A stretch of 64,000 bases of DNA from GCA-002282575 sp964519885. Lineage in GTDB: Bacteria; Pseudomonadota; Gammaproteobacteria; Thiomicrospirales; Thiomicrospiraceae. Shown here piece by piece: positions 36,784-46,600 of this stretch. A program made the translations under genes and the position numbers. The notes beneath the pieces were generated by a model. It ran no database searches. It was not told the DNA's origin and saw only the letters and a list, made by a program, of their open reading frames with translations. Positions within the stretch are counted from its first letter, which is position 1. Every line of letters starts with the position of its first letter. Location: assembly GCA_964519885.1 (NCBI GenBank), contig CAZFLX010000002.1:62001-126000 (forward strand), given 5' to 3'.

Positions 36784-38712
36784 ATGAATTTAATGATTGT
36801 TGAATCGCCTAATAAAATTAAAAAAATTGAATCCGCCTTGAAGTCAATCGGTGGTTCATGGCGTGTTGAGGCTTCTGTTGGCCATGTCCGTGATTTGGAT
36901 GATGAAGCAAAAGAGGGTGATTTGGTGTCAGGTGTGTCAGCCGATTTGCGACCACGTTATTGCCCGACCGAACGCGGCCGCTCAGTGATCGCTAAATTGA
37001 AAAAGTCGATTGCACAAGCGGATAAGGTTTATCTGGCAACTGACCCAGATCGCGAAGGTGAAGCAATCAGTTGGCACTTGGCACAAGCGTTAGGATTAAA
37101 AGCAGGTGATTACGTTCGCGTCACCTTTAACGAAGTCACTAAATCGGCCATTGCTAAATCACTAAAGAACGAACGTTCAATTGATAACCGCTTAGTGGCC
37201 GCACAAGAGGCTAGGCGTGTGCTTGATCGTCTGGTGGGCTTTGCTGTATCGCCATTGGTATCCAATCTGTTGCATGCGAAAGCTTCAGCGGGTCGTGTGC
37301 AGTCACCAGCGGTAGGTCTTGTTGTCGAACGTGAGCGTGCGATTCGTAACTTTAAGCCAGTCGATCATTATGCCGTTCGTTTGTCGTTTGATGGCGGCTG
37401 GAGTGCTGATTGGGATTTCAAACCTTTGCTCAAAGCCAAAGGTGTTCTCACAGTGAGCAGCGATGATGATGTTGAGGATCAAGGCGAAGCATCAACTAGT
37501 GTCTGGCAGGATAAAGCCTTTGCACAGCAAGTAGCCAAAACCTCTCGCGTGGTTGTTCGTGGTTATGTCGAGCGTGTCGAGTCTCGATCACCCAGTGGAG
37601 CCTATACCACCAGTAGCTTGCAGCAAGCGGGTGGTAATGTCCTTGGTTGGTCGCCTAAAAAAGTCATGGATGTGGCGCAAAAACTCTTTGAAGGTGGTTT
37701 GATTACCTATCATCGTACCGATAGTCCCAATCTATCGGTTGAAGCAATTGAAGCCATTAGACAATTGGCACAAAGCAAAAATTATCCCTTGCCAGCGTCT
37801 CCTAGACGCTTTAGAGAGAAAGGCGATGCTCAGGGCGCTCACGAAGCGGTCAGACCAACCCACTTTGAAGATGAGGTGGGTGAAGAAGCCGATAGCGATG
37901 GGCGTAAGCTTTACAAGTTAATCTGGAGACAAGCGGTTGCCAGTCAGTTAGCCGATGCTACCTATGATGCGCGTTTGGTATTACTGGAAAGCGTTGATGC
38001 TTTAGCGAATGGCTATAAGCCAGTGTTTCGTGGCAAAGGGTCAAAACTTAAAACACCAGGTTTTCGCGTGTTAATGGGCGAGGACAAGGAAGATGATGGA
38101 GACCTATCCAATCCCATTCCAAAACTTGCTCAAGATCAAGTTTTATTGGTGCAAAAAGCCGATATGAGTGCGAAAAAAACCAAGCCACCAGTGCGTTTTA
38201 CCATGTCATTGTTGGTCAAAAAACTTGAGAACAGTGGCATTGGTCGTCCATCGACCTATGCGGTCATTATGGACAATATCATGTCTCGTGGCTACATCAG
38301 CGAAGAAAAAAAGAAGCTGATACCCAGCCCTCTCGGTGAGCAACTGTGGGATGCGTTGAACTCGGCTAAGTTTTCATTTATACAAGTGAGTTTTACTCGA
38401 AGCATCGAGGGGCAGTTAGACCTTGTATCTGAAGGCAAGGCGAATTATGCCCAAGCCATCAGTGGCATGTGGACACAATTGAGCGCTGAGATTGCTGTTT
38501 TACCAGAAGCGGCAAAAACTCGGCCAGCCAAAGCAACTAAGCCCGCTATACCCGTGCCTGATGATGCCATTACCTGTCCTAAGTGCAAGAAAGGCAAGCT
38601 CATTGCGAAGACTGGACAATATGGACAGTTTTGGTCATGCAACGCTTATCCCAAGTGCAAGACATCATGCAAGGACAAAGAAGGTCAGCCTGATTTGGAG
38701 ACAATTAAATGA
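36784..38712 (+). CDS. Type IA DNA topoisomerase, TopA-like, element-encoded
   Basis: 642-aa relaxing topoisomerase. TOPRIM starts MIVESPNKIKKIES, with acidic residues in LATDPDREGEAISWH (about residue 94). The active-site Tyr is in GLITYHRTDSP (about residue 309). GRVQSPAVGLVVERE and GIGRPSTYAVIMDNI are TopA hallmarks; related islands more often carry a TopB. One C-terminal zinc finger (CPKCKKGK with CNAYPKC). Start 36784 gives the conserved N-terminus. The stop overlaps the next ATG. Confidence 0.9.
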   Translation: MNLMIVESPNKIKKIESALKSIGGSWRVEASVGHVRDLDDEAKEGDLVSGVSADLRPRYCPTERGRSVIAKLKKSIAQADKVYLATDPDREGEAISWHLAQALGLKAGDYVRVTFNEVTKSAIAKSLKNERSIDNRLVAAQEARRVLDRLVGFAVSPLVSNLLHAKASAGRVQSPAVGLVVERERAIRNFKPVDHYAVRLSFDGGWSADWDFKPLLKAKGVLTVSSDDDVEDQGEASTSVWQDKAFAQQVAKTSRVVVRGYVERVESRSPSGAYTTSSLQQAGGNVLGWSPKKVMDVAQKLFEGGLITYHRTDSPNLSVEAIEAIRQLAQSKNYPLPASPRRFREKGDAQGAHEAVRPTHFEDEVGEEADSDGRKLYKLIWRQAVASQLADATYDARLVLLESVDALANGYKPVFRGKGSKLKTPGFRVLMGEDKEDDGDLSNPIPKLAQDQVLLVQKADMSAKKTKPPVRFTMSLLVKKLENSGIGRPSTYAVIMDNIMSRGYISEEKKKLIPSPLGEQLWDALNSAKFSFIQVSFTRSIEGQLDLVSEGKANYAQAISGMWTQLSAEIAVLPEAAKTRPAKATKPAIPVPDDAITCPKCKKGKLIAKTGQYGQFWSCNAYPKCKTSCKDKEGQPDLETIK

Positions 38713-39215
38713 CTCAACCATCTAACCTTAAAGGTATGCCACGTCCTTATGCCGTGGCGAAAGCCTTAGGTGTGATTGAGGCAAGAATCGCCCCTTTAGT
38801 GGAGGCGATGAATCAAATACCGCTCATTCAGACGATAGCCAGTTGTGAAGGACACAGAGGATGGTTTTTCTTGTATTTACCGCCTTATGTTGCCTTTAAC
38901 TCCACGGTAGATATGGCAGGAGCCATTGAAAAGGCATTGCGATCTTGTGATGACCCAATCAGTAGCCTTAGTTTGAATTATTACTGGCATGTGACAGGAA
39001 GCTTTAATGAACATGGCGAATTGAGATTCGTGTTGACTATTCCTGGCATTAATTCACGTCATCCAATTAAAGCAACCAGAGCTAAGGTAGATCGTGATAT
39101 TCAGCGCATCATTGAATTACTGCCCAAGGCGTATGAGCTGCTGCCAGACGTGATTGAGCAGGTAAATCATTATTTGAAATCTGTTTTAGAGTCTGTTGAG
39201 TTAACGAGAAATTAA
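38709..39215 (+). CDS. Unknown protein with SCEGH motif
   Basis: 168-aa soluble protein; the family is not recognised. The most distinctive segment is PLIQTIASCEGHRGWFF (about residues 36-52), reminiscent of Cys/His active-site or metal motifs. It is coupled by overlap to the topoisomerase gene and sits directly before the S26 peptidase, so it belongs to the transfer operon or bridges both. Confidence 0.6.
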   Translation: MTQPSNLKGMPRPYAVAKALGVIEARIAPLVEAMNQIPLIQTIASCEGHRGWFFLYLPPYVAFNSTVDMAGAIEKALRSCDDPISSLSLNYYWHVTGSFNEHGELRFVLTIPGINSRHPIKATRAKVDRDIQRIIELLPKAYELLPDVIEQVNHYLKSVLESVELTRN

Positions 39216-39719
39216 ATGATGCCAAAAATACGAATCATGATGTTGTATGTGATTGCCTGGGGTAGTGCCATTGCCTTACCAGTGCTTTACGCTTTGAACC
39301 ACTATGGCATTGGTTATATCAAGGTGAATTTAACACCGAGCATTGATAAAGGCATTTATTGGGTGATGCCTGGCTCACCCGTCACGAAAGGTGATGATGT
39401 GGCTTTTCACTATCAAGGTGCGTTTTTTGAAAAAGGCATAGAGCTATTGAAACATTGTGTTGCGATGGAGGGCGACACGATTGAACGTCGTGGCAATCAG
39501 GTATTCGTGAATCAGTTTGCAACGCCAGCGATGCTAAAGCCTACCTCATTGCAAGGTAAAGCGTTAATCCCAGGGCCAACGGGTGTCATACCAACAGCCC
39601 ATTTTTATGTGTTGGGCGATCACAAGGATTCGTTCGATTCTCGCTATACCTATGTGGGCTTTGTGCATCAAGATCAGGTCATTGGTAGAGCCGTCAAAAT
39701 TGTAGGTTGGGGTTTTTAA
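39216..39719 (+). CDS. traF: Conjugative transfer signal peptidase (TraF, S26 type)
   Basis: Inner-membrane S26-family peptidase of conjugation systems, homologous to RP4 TraF, which processes or cyclises pilin. It has one N-terminal membrane span. The Ser site lies in NLTPSIDKGIYWV (the SxxxG pattern) and the Lys site in LLKHCVAMEGDTIE. The conserved LGDHKDSFDSRY (about 134-145) follows. 167 aa, normal. TAATG overlap with the next gene. Confidence 0.88.
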   Translation: MMPKIRIMMLYVIAWGSAIALPVLYALNHYGIGYIKVNLTPSIDKGIYWVMPGSPVTKGDDVAFHYQGAFFEKGIELLKHCVAMEGDTIERRGNQVFVNQFATPAMLKPTSLQGKALIPGPTGVIPTAHFYVLGDHKDSFDSRYTYVGFVHQDQVIGRAVKIVGWGF

Positions 39720-39892
39720 TGCGCGATGAGTTAGACACAAAAACCGAAGACATGTTTCCGTTAGAACGTGCTCAGGCAGTATTTCAAGCGTGGATGCGTC
39801 CTTTTGCGGATTTAGAACAATTGAATGATGCCATTGAAGACTTGATGCGTGGTGATTTGTTTTCGTTAGAAGGTGGTGAGCCGTGCGCGTAA
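39719..39892 (+). CDS. Small acidic hypothetical protein in transfer operon
   Basis: 57 aa, acidic, rich in Asp/Glu, with LERAQAVFQAWMRPF in the middle. It is coupled to the peptidase gene (TAATG) and overlaps traW by 10 nt. No family recognised. Confidence 0.55.
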   Translation: MRDELDTKTEDMFPLERAQAVFQAWMRPFADLEQLNDAIEDLMRGDLFSLEGGEPCA

Positions 39893-40512
39893 AACTACTG
39901 TCATTACTGATTGGACTGAGTGTGGCAACGGCGAATGCCGTGGATGTCATCGGTCCTGTTTACCCTATCAAAGAACCCAGTTTACTCGATAGCATTCTTA
40001 GCAAGCTGAAGCAAATGGAACAAACAGGTCAAATTCAACAGATGCAACAGCAGTGGCAAAACATGGCACGCGATCGCGTGATGAATCCACAAGGCACGTC
40101 ATTGCCCAGGGTTATTGCAAACAGTCAGCGTTTCTATGATCCATCCATTACCGTCAATAGAGACATTTATTTGCCAGACGGTCAACTGCTTCACAAGGCC
40201 GGAACAGTGGTCAATCCACTGAGCATTAAGTCGTTTTCAAAGCGCATGATTTTTATTGATGCAACCGTTCAATCTCAAGTGAATTGGGCCAAAAATCAGT
40301 ATGAGCAATCGGGTTGGCGAGATAAGGTCATTCTCGTTAAGGGTAGCTATGTTGATGTGATGAAAGCATGGAAACATCCCGTGTATTTTGACCAGTTGGG
40401 CGGGACTTTAGGTCAGAGAGAGACACTGGCTCAACGTTTTAGCATTCGAGCGGTACCCAGTGTGGTGTACCAGTCAGGCGACAAGTTAATCATTGAAGAG
40501 GTGAAGTTATGA
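39883..40512 (+). CDS. traW: Type-F conjugative transfer protein TraW
   Basis: Periplasmic F-pilus assembly protein. The signal peptide ends near VATANA; the C-terminal half carries IDATVQSQVNWAKN and QRFSIRAVPSVVYQSGD, the thioredoxin-like end shared by TraW and TrbC. 209 aa, GTG start with GGTGGTGAG upstream. It works with TraU, TrbC and TraF-type proteins in pilus extension and mating pair formation. Confidence 0.88.
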   Translation: MRVKLLSLLIGLSVATANAVDVIGPVYPIKEPSLLDSILSKLKQMEQTGQIQQMQQQWQNMARDRVMNPQGTSLPRVIANSQRFYDPSITVNRDIYLPDGQLLHKAGTVVNPLSIKSFSKRMIFIDATVQSQVNWAKNQYEQSGWRDKVILVKGSYVDVMKAWKHPVYFDQLGGTLGQRETLAQRFSIRAVPSVVYQSGDKLIIEEVKL

Positions 40513-41111
40513 GTGTTATTCGACGTTTGTTTGAAGATGGAACATCCGAAATATTGCCGAATATGGGACATGCGAATGTGGGTGACGTGGTTCGTGTTGA
40601 AGATGATGCTTCGCCCGAGATGGGGTCTTGGGTGTGGCATGAGCTGACGGCTACAGAACCGATGAATGAATTGTCGATCACTGAAAAATCACAAGACTAT
40701 GCCAGTCGTTATCAAGGCGTTGAGCCTCAGTCGTTTGGTAACGAGGATATTTCGATTCGTTTTGAACAAAGTTCGGATAAACGTATTTTTGTTTATGCCA
40801 CAGACGCTTCCTTGCGCCCAGTTCTATTTCGAGATGGTAAGCAGACTGAAGATCAGCGACTGATTGAATTGGCCATTTGGTTGGAAGATGAGCAAGCAAA
40901 CATTTATGGATCGGTCGTTAATCCGCTAGATGATGTGCGCGTTTATTATCGTATCTTACCGACGGGCAAGGTAGAGCTAGGCATGTTTGGTTATTTTATC
41001 GACCCAACAGCAGGTTATTTATCCGAATTGGAAACGGTGCCTAGCTATGTGCTTGAAGCTATGTCGGAGCGTATTATCAAAAAAATTAACAATCCTAAAA
41101 TAATGTTGTGA
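40509..41111 (+). CDS. Unknown protein inserted between traW and traU
   Basis: 200-aa soluble protein without signal peptide; acidic; no recognised motif. It overlaps traW by 4 nt, so it is translated with the F-type genes although the F plasmid has nothing at this place. Confidence 0.6.
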   Translation: MSVIRRLFEDGTSEILPNMGHANVGDVVRVEDDASPEMGSWVWHELTATEPMNELSITEKSQDYASRYQGVEPQSFGNEDISIRFEQSSDKRIFVYATDASLRPVLFRDGKQTEDQRLIELAIWLEDEQANIYGSVVNPLDDVRVYYRILPTGKVELGMFGYFIDPTAGYLSELETVPSYVLEAMSERIIKKINNPKIML

Positions 41112-41117
41112 TCGTCA

Positions 41118-42215
41118 ATGAATACTACGATCGAAAATCGTCAGCAGAGGAACAAAATACGCGCTATTGCTTTTGGTGCGTTCCTTTTCGTTTGGTTTAT
41201 GACGAGCTTGCTGTTTGGCCAGCAGGCAAAGGCCGAGCAGTCAACCACCTGTAACGGTAAATTTGCCAACCCTGTTACCGATTACTGTTGGTCGTGCGTT
41301 TTTCCCATCAAAATTGCAGGCGTGTCTTTGTTCAATCAAGGACAGTTGGATAAGCCCAGTAACACGGATGCGGTGTGTACCTGTGCAGGACCTAGTGGGA
41401 CTATCGTTGACGGAAAGGTGGGCGTATCTACCTCGTTTTGGGAACCAATCACCATGGTTGACGTGGTACGCAAGCCATTTTGTTTAGCAGGCTTGGGCGG
41501 TATGGATTTAGGCAATGTTGTTGATGCTCCCAATGCTGGTGTCACGACGCTTGATGGCGGTGGTGCATCGCGCGAAGCTTTTTATCAAATTCACTGGTAT
41601 GTCAATCCGATCCTTTACTGGCTTGAGGTGTTGCTAGATAACGATTGTTTAGAGCGAAGCCCCTTTGATCTCGCTTATATGACGGAAATTGATCCCTTGT
41701 GGAATGATGACGAGATGACGATGCTCATCAATCCCGATGTGTTTCTTTATGCCAATCCCGTGGCTCAGATTGCCTGTAGTGCGGATTGTGTGACGGCTTC
41801 AGCAGGGTTTGCTAACCCGATCACTTATTGGTGTGCTGGATGTCAGGGAAGCTTGTTTCCGATGACGGGTAAGGTCGAAAACCATGTTGGCATGGTTGAG
41901 TCATCGAGTTTGCTATTGCAACGATTTACGGCTAAAGCACATCGAGAATTGATGATTTGGGGTGCAACTGGCAGTGATGGCATGTGCTACAAGTATCCCA
42001 AGTACATGATGGACAAAACCGACTACAAGTATTCGATGTTGTTTCCGGTACCGCAACGCAAAACCAACGGTACATGTTGCCAACCATACGGGCGAACCAC
42101 GGCGTTATGGGGTTCAGGCACAACCTTTCCCTTCTATGGTGAAGATGTGGTGTATCAGATTTTTAGAAAGCGCGATTGTTGCGCGGGTTCAAGTATTTTG
42201 AATGGGGCTAAATAA
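41118..42215 (+). CDS. traU: Conjugative transfer protein TraU
   Basis: Periplasmic/outer-envelope F-type transfer protein, rich in paired cysteines (CNGKFANPVTDYCWSC, CCQPYGR, KRDCC) that form disulfides. The first hydrophobic segment (about residues 16-33) is the signal sequence. 365 aa, within the family range. TAATG overlap with trbC. Confidence 0.92.
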   Translation: MNTTIENRQQRNKIRAIAFGAFLFVWFMTSLLFGQQAKAEQSTTCNGKFANPVTDYCWSCVFPIKIAGVSLFNQGQLDKPSNTDAVCTCAGPSGTIVDGKVGVSTSFWEPITMVDVVRKPFCLAGLGGMDLGNVVDAPNAGVTTLDGGGASREAFYQIHWYVNPILYWLEVLLDNDCLERSPFDLAYMTEIDPLWNDDEMTMLINPDVFLYANPVAQIACSADCVTASAGFANPITYWCAGCQGSLFPMTGKVENHVGMVESSSLLLQRFTAKAHRELMIWGATGSDGMCYKYPKYMMDKTDYKYSMLFPVPQRKTNGTCCQPYGRTTALWGSGTTFPFYGEDVVYQIFRKRDCCAGSSILNGAK

Positions 42216-42946
42216 TGAAATACCGAGTTGGTTTGACGGCAGTGCTGTTATTCGTGAGCATGAAAAGTTTAGCGGTAGAAGTTACTACGGCAGAGCTGGA
42301 GGCGGCTAAACGCCTATCACAACAAGCGGTGCAAGATGCTAGTCTTGCTTATCAAGCACAAATGGCACAAAAAGCGAATAATCATTCGTTACCGTCGGTG
42401 AATTTGACGCAATTGCCTACACCGCAGGCGAGTCTTACCAACCTACAGGGTTGGGTAAGGCAAGCGCAATCAACTCAGTTACTGGCGGGGCAAGAGCACC
42501 CAGTAAAAGGCATTGTATTCGTTTCTTTCTCAATGCCAGAACAAGCCATTAAAAACTACTTGATGCAGGTAGCACGTATCCATGGAGGCAGAAGCATCAA
42601 ACTCTCCATACGCGGTCTTGACGAGTCTAATAGCCTGATTAAAACACAGCAGCGCATCTCAAAACTCATGACAGGCATGGGAGCCGAAGTAGACATCGAT
42701 CCAGGTGCGTTCGAGCGTTTCAATGTGCAACAAGTACCCGCGATGGTGTTCTACAAGGACGACCCCTTGGGCGAGGCTCAATGCGCTATTAAGGGCGAAA
42801 AAAGCAACCATCAAACCGACTATTTGATGGTCTACGGTGACGTATCCATTGATTACGCCATCGATCACCTACTCAAAGATAAGTCGGCGAAGCAATGGCA
42901 AAACGAACTAACCGCCATGCGTGATGCTGTGGTTGGGAAGCTGTAG
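42215..42946 (+). CDS. trbC: Type-F conjugative pilin assembly protein TrbC
   Basis: Signal peptide (to about residue 20), then a Gln/Ala-rich coiled region and a thioredoxin-like C-terminal half with GIVFVSFSMPEQAIKNYL and FNVQQVPAMVFYKDD, typical of TrbC (TIGR02742). 243 aa. The downstream traN is separated from it by an inverted toxin-antitoxin pair. Confidence 0.9.
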   Translation: MKYRVGLTAVLLFVSMKSLAVEVTTAELEAAKRLSQQAVQDASLAYQAQMAQKANNHSLPSVNLTQLPTPQASLTNLQGWVRQAQSTQLLAGQEHPVKGIVFVSFSMPEQAIKNYLMQVARIHGGRSIKLSIRGLDESNSLIKTQQRISKLMTGMGAEVDIDPGAFERFNVQQVPAMVFYKDDPLGEAQCAIKGEKSNHQTDYLMVYGDVSIDYAIDHLLKDKSAKQWQNELTAMRDAVVGKL

Positions 42947-42955
42947 GTTATGACT

Positions 42956-43240
42956 CTAAGCTGGGTTAAACTCAATACGTACTTGCATACCAAGGGCATT
43001 GGCAGCTCTTGTCAGCGTCGTCAATGTCAAACTGGGATCGGTTGCATCCAGCAATCGATTCAGCGCAGCACGGCTGGTGTGCATTTTTTCTGCAAGGCTC
43101 GTCTTGGTCAGTTTTTTAGCTTCCATTTCTTGGGCAATTTGCCAAGCCACGACTCGCTTAAGCGCAATTGCAGAGCAAGCTTCAAGAGTTCCTTCTTCCA
43201 GCAAAAATTCATCAAAATTGCTACCAATATGTGGATTCAT
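42956..43240 (-). CDS. HigA-like antitoxin (XRE helix-turn-helix)
   Basis: 94-aa DNA-binding antitoxin. Helix-turn-helix in KKLTKTSLAEKMHTSRAALNRLL (about residues 41-63). It is encoded downstream of the toxin, overlapping it by 4 nt, as in HigBA-type modules. It is on the opposite strand to the transfer genes. Confidence 0.85.
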   Translation of the reverse strand: MNPHIGSNFDEFLLEEGTLEACSAIALKRVVAWQIAQEMEAKKLTKTSLAEKMHTSRAALNRLLDATDPSLTLTTLTRAANALGMQVRIEFNPA

Positions 43241-43587
43241 TTTTGTGCCTCCTGTAAGGCTTTTAACCGTTTTCTTGCCAGTTCAATATCGCTTATTGGT
43301 GTCTTATCGGATTTTTTAATAAAGCCATGTAGTAACACCATCGTGTTATCTACAACGGTAAATAGAATTCGCGCAATTCGGCTCTTAAGGCTGATACGAA
43401 CTTCCCATAAGTTTACTTCCATCTTTCGCACAAGCGGCATACCCAGTGGCCAGCCTAATTGCACTGTTTTAATGTCCTCACCAATTGTTTTTTTGTCATC
43501 TTGCGAAAGCGTTTTAAGCCAATCACGTACAGGCTCACCATCTCGCAAGGTCGTAAAAAACCTGACATCAAGTCTTAATTTATTCAT
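43237..43587 (-). CDS. HigB/RelE-like toxin (phage-derived Gp49 type)
   Basis: 116-aa RelE-fold putative mRNA interferase. Recognisable parts are LRDGEPVRDWLKTLSQDDKK near the N-terminus, LVRKMEVNLWEVRISL and RILFTVVDNTMVLLHGFIKKSDKTP, which match Gp49-like toxins. Toxin-first order with the antitoxin overlapping. It likely stabilises the element. Confidence 0.85.
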   Translation of the reverse strand: MNKLRLDVRFFTTLRDGEPVRDWLKTLSQDDKKTIGEDIKTVQLGWPLGMPLVRKMEVNLWEVRISLKSRIARILFTVVDNTMVLLHGFIKKSDKTPISDIELARKRLKALQEAQK

Positions 43588-43656
43588 GGATAAATTGTAT
43601 CACAAATGGTACGAAAGACACACGCACCATTTTTTCAAGTTATAGAGAAAACAGCC

Positions 43657-46600
43657 ATGCTCCTCCTAACCGACCGCACCCGTAAAGTATCAGCTATTCT
43701 GTCCTCTGTATGGATGCTGGTGTTAACGCTATCGCCAACATTAACAGCCGTTGCCGACGATGCAGCCTTTAGTGCAGGTAAAGCAGCGGGGCAGACGGGC
43801 GTAACTCAGTCAATGCAGGTGTTCCAAAATACCAACCAACTACAAAACATGGGTATTACAGGCCTTGGTACACAAAGCGCACCGAGTAATTTAACTACCT
43901 TGTATAAAGGACAGGGTAAAAATGGCGCAGACAGTATTGGGGCATTAAATCAAGCAGGTGTACAGGTAATGCAAGCTTCACAAACCTGTGCATCGACTGA
44001 TGCCGCTTGTCAGGCACGAAAATCATTAAATACCAACTACAACAATGCTCAATCAGGAATCAGTTCAACTGCTGCCTACAAACAGCGTGCTAAAGCGATT
44101 CAGGCGGCGCAGAGTAGCATGGATCCATTGGCTATTTTAGGTATTGGCATACCCAATGCAGGTGGCGGTAGTGTTTGCGTGCAAAGCACTGCAACAGTGC
44201 CGTCCTATCAGACAACAACCTCGTGTCTACAGGCGACATTCCAGACGCTCCATAGTCTGCCTGTATTGCCTGTCACCACTGGAACATTGCAAACAAGTCC
44301 TTACTGCATTGATCCAACCATGACCTTATCATCGAATCAGTCTTTGTGCAGCAAGACAGTCTATAGTTGTCCCAATGGCGGTACATTGAATGGTACGAGT
44401 TGTGTGATCAACTCAACAGCTATAACAACAACCAATACTAGAAAGGTAAATCAAGTTTTACAAGAGTCTGGTTGGGGAAATGGAGGAGATAGATCTATAA
44501 ATACAGTGTCAGATATTGATGCTGATTACACAATTTCAGGCTGTGGTGGTTGGTCTGGGCATTTACCACCAGGCCAACCAATTACCTTGAGCAATGCTTA
44601 CTATAATGGAAATAAATGGTCTTGTGGTTATAAAGGCTACGTCAATGGGCAGGTTGTAATTGACACAGGACCAAACTCAGTGGCTTGCTGGGATAGTTCT
44701 TACAATTGCGTTGTATCTCGAAATGTAGATGAAATTTATGCTTTACCACTACCGTTATCAGGGTCTGTTCCTAAAGTTGTTGATGGCTATATTCCTGGAA
44801 ACGGTACTGCATGGAATGATGGGTCTGCTTATATCTTTGGAGGTGCTTTGACATATAGCGTGAACGATTCATTTTCAGATATAAATGCAGTTTTAATTTC
44901 CGCAGACAATAATGACATTTATCGCGTTGATCTTAGTATGGATGGCGTCAACTGGGATACTGTTGCTGATATTGATCCTGGTTGCTGCTGGGGAATATTT
45001 CAAAACACTATAGGTATTACGCCGCGAAAAGCCAAATATGTCCGCGTATATCCTGTAACAGGGGATGGATCTTACTCTATTGCTGAATTGCAATTGTTGT
45101 CCTATACAAATACACAATGCACAAATGGAGGTAGTTTAAGTAATAACGGATGCTCTCAGCCAACTTATCCTGCTACTTCATCATATCAAACCGCTTCCCC
45201 TGGTTGTATGGGCGCACCTGTCCCAACGGGAGCCGTGTCTAACGGCACACAACTTGTTTCAGCAATGGTCAACGGACAAGCAGGCTTAACCTGTCAAACA
45301 ACCTATTATTCATGCCCAGCGACAATGAACATGAATGGCATGTTGTGCGAAGACCCGTCGAAGCCATCCTATCAAAACCCAAACTGCAAATACTTAGGCA
45401 AGGACACCAATACCCAAGGTGAAACCTATCTATGTCTGAACAACCAGCTCGATGAGTGCGCTGCGCTTGATCTAAGTCAATGCACCAATACGAACAACGC
45501 CTGTATTTTTACTGATAACGTGATTGGCAGTAATACCTATGGGCAGTGTATCGCCACGCAAAAAGACTATTCCTGTACCGTGCCAGCACAAACCACCACC
45601 ATCAACCAATGCGGTTACGACCCTATGTGCTACAACGGCAACTGCTTTACGCCACCAGGGACACAATGCGAGGCGACACCAACAGGCGATCAATGCACCA
45701 CCGATTTATCACAGGTATTAGTCAGTATGGAAACAGCGAGACAAGCGGGAACCTACATGAATCCTGATGATTTGAAGATTTTCAAAGGCGAGTTTTCGCG
45801 CTGTGATCGTCGAGCGTTTTCAGTGTTAGGTGCAGGATTGGGGAGCAAGAGTTGTTGTAATATCAGTGCGCCTGATGCGAAGAGTAATGCGGATATTTTA
45901 GGGAGTTCATTGGCTCAATCAGCGGGCTTTTCTTTATTGAAGCAAGGCGTATCTAAATCTTCACAATACATGTACGACTACATGATGAGTAGCAACGCCT
46001 TTATGAGTGCGGGCAACTCAGCATGGGCGGCTGGATTGATGTCGGATTCTATGCAAGCGGCACAGGCATCTGCGGCTGACTTGGCGGCAAAAGGCATCGA
46101 AAACTTCACATGGACACCATCTGTTAGTGTCGCAGGTGTGACTGCTTCATTTGGTGGTGTGGGATCGGGGTTAGCGGGTACTGGGTCGTGGGTGGGTAAT
46201 GCTCTTAATATTCCTTCAACGTCCATGTTAAATCCAACACAACTAGGAACATTAGGCACACCTTTTGGTGACCTAACCTTTAGTGTGGATCCTGTCTCCT
46301 TGGGCATACAGGCGGCTTGGATGGCATGGCAAGCCTATAATGCTGCCTTAGCCTGCGATGAGCAAGACTATAACACCGCCACGAAAACCAACGGCAAGCT
46401 CTGTTATAGCACAGGAACTTGGTGCGAGAGTAAAGACTGCGGTATTTTTGGCTGTACCTGTACCAAGTATCGCACTGGTAAGTGTTGCTTTAACTCCAAG
46501 CTATCGCGCATTATTAACGAGCAGGGCAGGGCGCAACTTGGCTTAGATATGCGAGATTGTGGCGGTTTTAGCACCGCGCAAATCCAACAACTCGATTGGT

